NCBI GenBank assembly: GCA_032622095.1
Contig: CP136066.1
Location: 198,950,816-199,014,815, forward strand
DNA from: Siphonodentalium dalli
Lineage: Eukaryota > Mollusca > Scaphopoda > Gadilida > Siphonodentaliidae
DNA length: 64,000 bases
Reading direction: 5' to 3'
The position numbers were made by a program, and so were the translations under genes. Position 1 is the stretch's first letter. Every line of letters begins with the position of its first letter. Positions 59,046 through 64,000 of the stretch are shown here, piece by piece. The notes under the pieces were generated by a model. It ran no database searches, was not told where the DNA came from, and saw nothing but the letters and a program-made list of their open reading frames with translations.

Positions 59046-59640
59046 ATGACTGGGTGCTATACTATAGCATTTTTTGACTTTGTGAGTCTGCATTTCACTA
59101 CCCCACATAATTTAGGTCTGGAAGCTATAGAATATTGGATTGACAAGTGCAGAGAGTCGATAGACGAACGCTTTACAAAGGAGTTTATTATCGAAAGACT
59201 ACAGTTTGTACTTGAAATTAACTATTTGTTCTTCAACGACATATTCCACCGACAAACAACCGGCACTTCTGTGGGCACCAAAGTGACCCAACGTATGATA
59301 ATCTGACTGTGGGATACCTAGAAGAAAAGTTATTCGAGAGCATGTCTAACAAGTTCGTTCAACAAGTCGTATGCAATAATGCAACATATATAAAAACTCG
59401 TGGAATTGTATATTAATGACTGCTTTGTTATTTTGGACTCTACTCAAGGGGACTTGAAGGAATTCCACAATAATCTGCACTCATTAAATCCGGCAATACA
59501 ATTTACGATGGATACCGACAATAATGATTTGCCATTCCTCGATGTCCTCTTGACAAAACAAGAGAGCAAATCTTGACGGACATTTACTATTTACACCGAT
59601 CACACACCAACCGGAATGTTCATTGTACCATTGTGGTTGA
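59046..59640 (+). pseudogene. Penelope RT domain with mutated active site
   Basis: The catalytic Y-x-D-D reads Y-I-N-D (59,409-59,420): codon 59,415-59,417 is AAT, one change from GAT. Frameshifts occur near 59,285 and 59,395, and a TGA follows LLTKQESKS near 59,575. RT activity is therefore impossible for this copy. Confidence 0.85.
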
Positions 59641-60289
59641 AATAACGCAGGAAAACACCCGACTTGAGAATTGAGGACATTCATACTGAATGCCCGAGGA
59701 AACTAGTTGATAATGGTATTTTTGAAGTCAAGAAAATTCCTCTCATATCAGGGGGGGGGGATTTGTCCGGGCACGTATGCCGGTGTGGGTGGGTGGTGTA
59801 TGGGACCAACAAACATTTTTTTCTGCAACTCAAAAACAATTTTCCTGCAAGTTGTTTTACTGTTGTTTGCAATGAGTTTGACTTAAAACACCTTATAATA
59901 AGAGAAATAATGTAATTCTAACTGCTAAACTGACTGCAGGCAGTTATCGTGTTGTATTTTTTTGGCAAATTTTGAATCCAAGATGGCCGGTGGAAGCCAT
60001 GCTTTTTTGGCCGAATGACCCCAAAATGACTCGTTCCTATTTTCATGTCAATGTTAACATCCATGGCAAATAGTATGCACAGAAATTCGTATACAGCTGT
60101 TCACAGTGAATTTACCCCCGCAAATTTCTGTTTTAGTGTTAAAAGGCGGTGGGTGTCCACAAATGGTCAGAAAAAAACTACTGAAAACGGAAAACAATTT
60201 GTACGTGTGGGTGGGTGGTCACAACAAGGGTAGAATGTAAAAATCACCATACGTGTCTGCACATTTCCGACCCCCCCCCCCTCCTGCTC

Positions 60290-60850
60290 ATATAACTCCG
60301 CACAGACAGAACTAAAGAAAGCGATCCCGATTTCATTCCTTTTGTGGTTACACACAATCCTCGCATTCCAAATGTTATGCAAACGGTTAGATTATCAATT
60401 CGTATGATTCACAAAAGTCCAAAGATGAAAGAACTGGTAAAACAAATCACTTACGACAGAGCAAACGACAGCCTTGAAATGTAAAACATATTTTCACTCT
60501 GGCCAAGTTTGACAGTGGCGAGAATCGTGAACAAGAGATTACCAAATGTGGCGACCCAAAATGCGGGACATGTCGTTACCTGCACAGCGGGACACATTTC
60601 ACACTAAAGAATGTGCAGGTTGTCCGCCCTAATGAGGACATGGATTGCAAAACCAGAAATAAAATTATATTTTGGGCAGACGGGAAATTCCGTTGTCGAA
60701 AGAACACGGATGCACCGCCAGCGATTCAGACAACTGGAATTATGGATGATTCCATTACGTGAACATCTGGATGAATGTGGGGATGGATCCTTCCGGATTT
60801 TTCCGATACACACAAGATGGAAGTCAACACGTTAAAACGGTTGCAGATGG
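60290..60850 (+). pseudogene. Penelope GIY-YIG endonuclease domain, frameshifted
   Basis: The zinc-binding-like CGDPKCGTC (from 60,547) and the YFGQTG of the GIY-YIG core (60,668-60,685; Y-I-G becomes Y-F-G) lie in different frames, with the shift near 60,640. The downstream ER.R.H and HL..C..G.F.I.P blocks follow YFGQTG in frame. The glutamate of the catalytic helix is in the second part. Inactive. Confidence 0.8.
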
Positions 60851-60969
60851 AACAAAAGTTCCGGAACCAATTGAATCCGAAACTAAACTCGATCCTATAA
60901 TCGCGACGTCACATGCCTACCTCCCGGGAGTGACGTCACAATATATATAATTATAAAAATGGTGTTAAC

Positions 60970-60990
60970 CTGAAGATCAGCCAAACGAAA
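60970..60990 (+). ncRNA. Hammerhead-like motif remnant at Penelope 3' end
   Basis: CTGAAGA (60,970-60,976) and GAAA (60,987-60,990) are separated by 10 bases. This fits the CTGANGA...GAAA core seen in Penelope-type hammerheads, at the expected place just past the ORF. The 10-base interval has no evident stem II, so if it is a hammerhead it is degenerate. Confidence 0.3.
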
Positions 60991-61089
60991 GGCCTCGTTG
61001 TACAGCCAAACAATGTGTTTGTGTTTATTCATATTTTATCTTTATATATGACTGTACGCTTGAACTTTCAACAATTCAATATATATATA

Positions 61090-61404
61090 AATATATATAT
61101 ATTCTGTTAACCAAAAGCGAACGTGAAACCGCCAACCTTGAGAACTCGATTTGTTATAAAATGAACATTTCATCATAAAGTGTTCTTCCTTTTCAATGTG
61201 TGTCTGGTTACATTTTCTGTAAAGCCTTTTCTTATATTGAAGTTTTGGCTGCTTAATTGTGTCGCCCGTTTCGACTTCAAGTATGTGGTTACTTACTCTG
61301 AGTTTGATAAACTTACCCATTCCAAGTCCAAGTGAAATGGTTTCAGTAACATGGCATGTCACATACTTTACATAGGTATATATACGCCCACGAAATCTAA
61401 ACAT
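61090..61404 (-). pseudogene. LINE 3' end fragment (C-terminal Cys/His domain)
   Basis: On the minus strand MGKFIKLRVSNHILEVETG, then KKRLYRKCNQTHIEKEEHFM and MKCSFYN, match the tail of many LINE reverse transcriptases: f R.s.H.l.iE.G, ...R.C..C....iEdE.HFl..C..Y. The first knuckle cysteine has become Tyr (RLYRKC). A TA microsatellite near 61,075-61,105 follows. It is a separate insertion from the Penelope element, in the opposite orientation. Confidence 0.7.
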
Positions 61405-61637
61405 CTATACATACCATTGATACCGGTACGTTAATTAATGCGACTTGTGAATATACTTCAAAGTATCAACATGTATGGGTAAAATTGATATTCACATAAT
61501 CTAAGTGTATATCTACATATACCTATCATGTCCCTTGCTGGTTAAACGCATATATACATAATATGTTTTATGGCATTTGGATGAATTATAAATGGCATTT
61601 AAAACAACTACACATAATGTGTGTCCGTATTTTGTAG

Positions 61638-61819
61638 CCAGCCTGGCGCAACTGTTGTTGGATAGACCACGTGACTACCGAGATGTCGTTCCACTCCATG
61701 GTACCAGCGACACAATGGTCTTGACACTTGACTTGGTTGCATACTCCGATCACTTCAAGTTTACCTTGATCAATGGTGTATATTATTTGGAGCTCGCAAA
61801 AAACTTCGACAGAGATGGC
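61638..61819 (+). CDS. Exon: remainder of a cadherin-like repeat
   Basis: 182 nt between TATTTTGTAG and GTGAGT, entering in phase 1 and leaving in phase 0. It encodes SLAQLLLDRPRDYRD, VLTLDLVAYSDHFKF and LINGVYYLELAKNFDRDG. The last part fits the F.i..G.iy....lDrE core of a cadherin repeat, where Asp-Arg-Glu (here D-R-D) binds calcium. The reading joins in frame to the 57,341 exon. The next exon is not in the window; an array starts at 62,190. Alternatives are another beta-sandwich domain or a chance frame. No closer family was recognised. Confidence 0.5.
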
Positions 61820-62189
61820 GTGAGTACACAAGAAAAAAATAATCATTAATTATGTCTTGAGGATTCCAACCCATTTACGAAACCTGTTCTGTTTCGTTTC
61901 TGTTAAATTCTAGGGTATACATAAACATATTTTGACAACAAAATACATCTGAATGGTTCTACGTTGTATTTTAAAATGAGTTTTTCTCTCAATTTATATT
62001 ATCTAATTTCGATATTATTCAACGACACCAATATTGATGCAATTCATAACTCTAGTTGTTGCGCCACATTTGGATTTAACGTCATTCTCAATGGTAAAGC
62101 CAATCATGAGGGATGTTAGAGTACCTCAGTAGCGATGTCATAATATGTGTTGAAGCTTAATTACTGTAGTACAGTTTGGTGATAATTGG

Positions 62190-64000
62190 AATAACATACC
62201 TTGAATTCATATCATATAGCCTATAGTTCCTTACAATAACATACCTTGAATTCATATCATATAGCCTATAGTTCCTTACAATAACATACCTTGAATTCAT
62301 ATCATATAGCCTATAGTTCCTTACAATAACATACCTTGAATTCATATCATATAGCCTATAGTTCATTACAATAACATACCTTGAATTCATATCATATAGC
62401 CTATAGTTCCTTACAATAACATACCTTGAATTCATATCATATAGCCTATAGTTCCTTACAATAACATACCTTGAATTCATATCATATAGCCTATAGTTCC
62501 TTACAATAACATACCTTGAATTCATATCATATAGCCTATAGTTCCTTACAATAACATACCTTGAATTCATATCATATAGCCTATAGTTCCTTACAATAAC
62601 ATACCTTGAATTCATATCATATAGCCTATAGTTCATTACAATAACATACCTTGAATTCATATCATATAGCCTATAGTTCCTTACAATAACATACCTTGAA
62701 TTCATATCATATAGCCTATAGTTCCTTACAATGCGGATACCTTGAATTCATATCATATATCCTATAGTTCATTACAATAACATACCTTGAATTCATATCA
62801 TATAGCCTATAGTTCCTTACAATGCGGATACCTTGAATTCATATCATATAGCCTATAGTTCATTACAATAACATACCTTGAATTCATATCATATAGCCTA
62901 TAGTTCCTTACAATGCGGATACCTTGAATTCATATCATATAGCCTATAGTTCCTTACAATAACATACCTTGAATTCATATCATATAGCCTATAGTTCCTT
63001 ACAATGCGGATACCTTGAATTCATATCATAGAGCCTATAGTTCATTACAATAACATACCTTGAATTCATATCATATATCCTATAGTTCCTTACAATAACA
63101 TACCTTGAATTCATATCATAAAGCCTATAGTTCCTTACAATAACATACCTTGAATTCATATCATATAGCCTATAGTTCATTACAATAACATACCTTGAAT
63201 TCATATCATATAGCCTATAGTTCCTTACAATGCGGATACCTTGAATTCATATCATATAGCCTATAGTTCCTTACAATAACATACCTTGAATTCATATCAT
63301 ATAGCCTATAGTTCCTTACAATGCGGATACCTTGAATTCATATCATATAGCCTATAGTTCATTACAATAACATACCTTGAATTCATATCATATAGCCTAT
63401 AGTTCATTACAATAACATACCTTGAATTCATATCATATAGCCTATAGTTCCTTACAATAACATACCTTGAATTCATATCATATAGCCTATAGTTCCTTAC
63501 AATGCGGATACCTTGAATTCATATCATATAGCCTATAGTTCATTACAATAACATACCTTGAATTCATATCATATAGCCAAAAGTTCCTTACAATAACATA
63601 CCTTGAATTCATATCATATAGCCTATAGTTCCTTACAATAACATACCTTGAATTCATATCATATAGCCTATAGTTCATTACAATAACATACCTTGAATTC
63701 ATATCATATAGCCTATAGTTCCTTACAATAACATACCTTGAATTCATATCATATAGCCTATAGTTCCTTACAATGCGGATACCTTGAATTCATATCATAT
63801 AGCCTATAGTTCATTACAATAACATACCTTGAATTCATATCATATAGCCTATAGTTCCTTACAATGCGGATACCTTGAATTCATATCATATAGCCTATAG
63901 TTCCTTACAATAACATACCTTGAATTCATATCATATAGCCTATAGTTCCTTACAATGCGGATACCTTGAATTCATATCATATAGCCTATAGTTCATTACA
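62190..64000. repeat. 45/46-bp satellite array, about 40 copies, runs off the window
   Basis: Monomer ATAACATACCTTGAATTCAT plus ATCATATAGCCTATAGTTCC plus TTACA, 45 bp, with a GAATTC in every unit. A 46-bp variant replaces ATAACATACC with TGCGGATACC. The first twelve units are all 45-mers. From 62,730 the 46-mer appears every second unit in places (62,730, 62,821, 62,912, 63,002), giving a 91-bp dimer. GTTCCTT/GTTCATT is a second variable position. Open frames in it reflect the period of three. The array continues past 64,000. Confidence 0.97.

Larger units (their letters stand above)
59046..60995 (+). mobile_element. Penelope-like element (RT plus GIY-YIG), dead and 5'-truncated
   Basis: RT part: TIAFFDFVSLHFTTPHNLGL, YWIDKCRE, FIIERLQFVLEINYLFFND, GTSVGTKV, then in shifted frames INDCFVILDS, LKEFHNNLHSLNPAIQFTMD and DLPFLDVLLTKQE, the order found in Penelope-type RTs. 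Endonuclease part: CGDPKCGTCRYLHSGTHF, VRPNEDMDC, YFGQTGNSVVERTRMHRQ and REHLDECGDGSFRIFPI, fitting the CCx-GIY-YIG arrangement. Many frameshifts and stops separate the blocks, and the region between 59,700 and 60,280 is scrambled. Penelope elements use the GIY-YIG domain to cut target DNA. The N-terminal RT region is missing. Confidence 0.88.

Noticed and set aside
62157-63747. Minus-strand frames of repeated MNSRYVIVRNYRLYD
   Set aside because: Satellite translation; the 46-bp monomers break the frame repeatedly.
62190-64000. Possible CRISPR array
   Set aside because: Units are contiguous near-identical monomers without variable spacers, in a eukaryotic context.

Overview
This window reads as nuclear DNA of an invertebrate animal, most likely a mollusc and plausibly a bivalve. 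It is AT-rich, holds small phase-1 exons separated by kilobases of intron, and is crowded with transposable elements. The best taxonomic hint is a set of Helitron-like elements with tandem core repeats and an ACAG-type microsatellite, the layout described for the bivalve 'pearl' elements (Helentron-associated HINEs). No species is claimed, and no prokaryotic or organellar gene, rRNA or tRNA was seen.

The main host locus is on the + strand from about 29.8 kb to the right edge. Seven candidate exons have good splice sites, and six are symmetric phase 1-1, so they can be joined in frame: B (29,782-29,937, cysteine-rich), A (35,655-35,945, two six-cysteine EB-like modules), a 1,668-nt Thr/Ser mucin-like exon (43,224-44,891), B' (46,151-46,303), A' (51,774-52,064), and two exons (57,341-57,409; 61,638-61,819) that together resemble most of a cadherin repeat. 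The inferred product is a modular, heavily O-glycosylated extracellular or cell-surface protein. No start, signal peptide or 3' end was found. B-A and B'-A' are a segmental duplication, each flanked by the same intronic repeats. A possible second + strand gene is hinted at by an Ig-like exon (22.7 kb) and a membrane-helix exon (22.9 kb).

Layout: 0-18 kb is mostly non-coding, with MITEs, minisatellites, two decayed minus-strand LINE fragments (10.5 and 14.9 kb), a basic/Ser-rich repeat-family ORF (4.5 kb) and a 24-bp minisatellite (15.5 kb). 18.3-22.0 kb is a broken endonuclease/reverse-transcriptase LINE with a 2A-like motif. 22-30 kb holds a TTAA MITE, a foldback element and the 3' part of an R2-type LINE with a restriction-like endonuclease. 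30-54 kb holds the duplicated exon blocks, paired-hairpin foldbacks, Helitron-like clusters, a 2.4-kb inverted-repeat transposon with a 5-bp target duplication, and a hAT-type element whose empty site survives in the other duplicate. 54-64 kb holds 37-bp and 78-bp tandem arrays, a dead Penelope-like element with GIY-YIG remnants, a minus-strand LINE 3' fragment and a 45-bp satellite that runs off the edge.

All recognisable mobile-element enzymes are broken. Comparing the duplicated blocks orders the insertions: the TTAA MITE and foldbacks came before the duplication, the hAT element after it. The most unusual items are the modular gene with its 21-bp-repeat mucin exon, the replacement-rich differences between duplicated exons, the palindrome-based foldback family, hammerhead-like motifs at Penelope-type sequences, and clusters of TCAAGGTCA nuclear-receptor half-sites carried by the Helitron-like elements.
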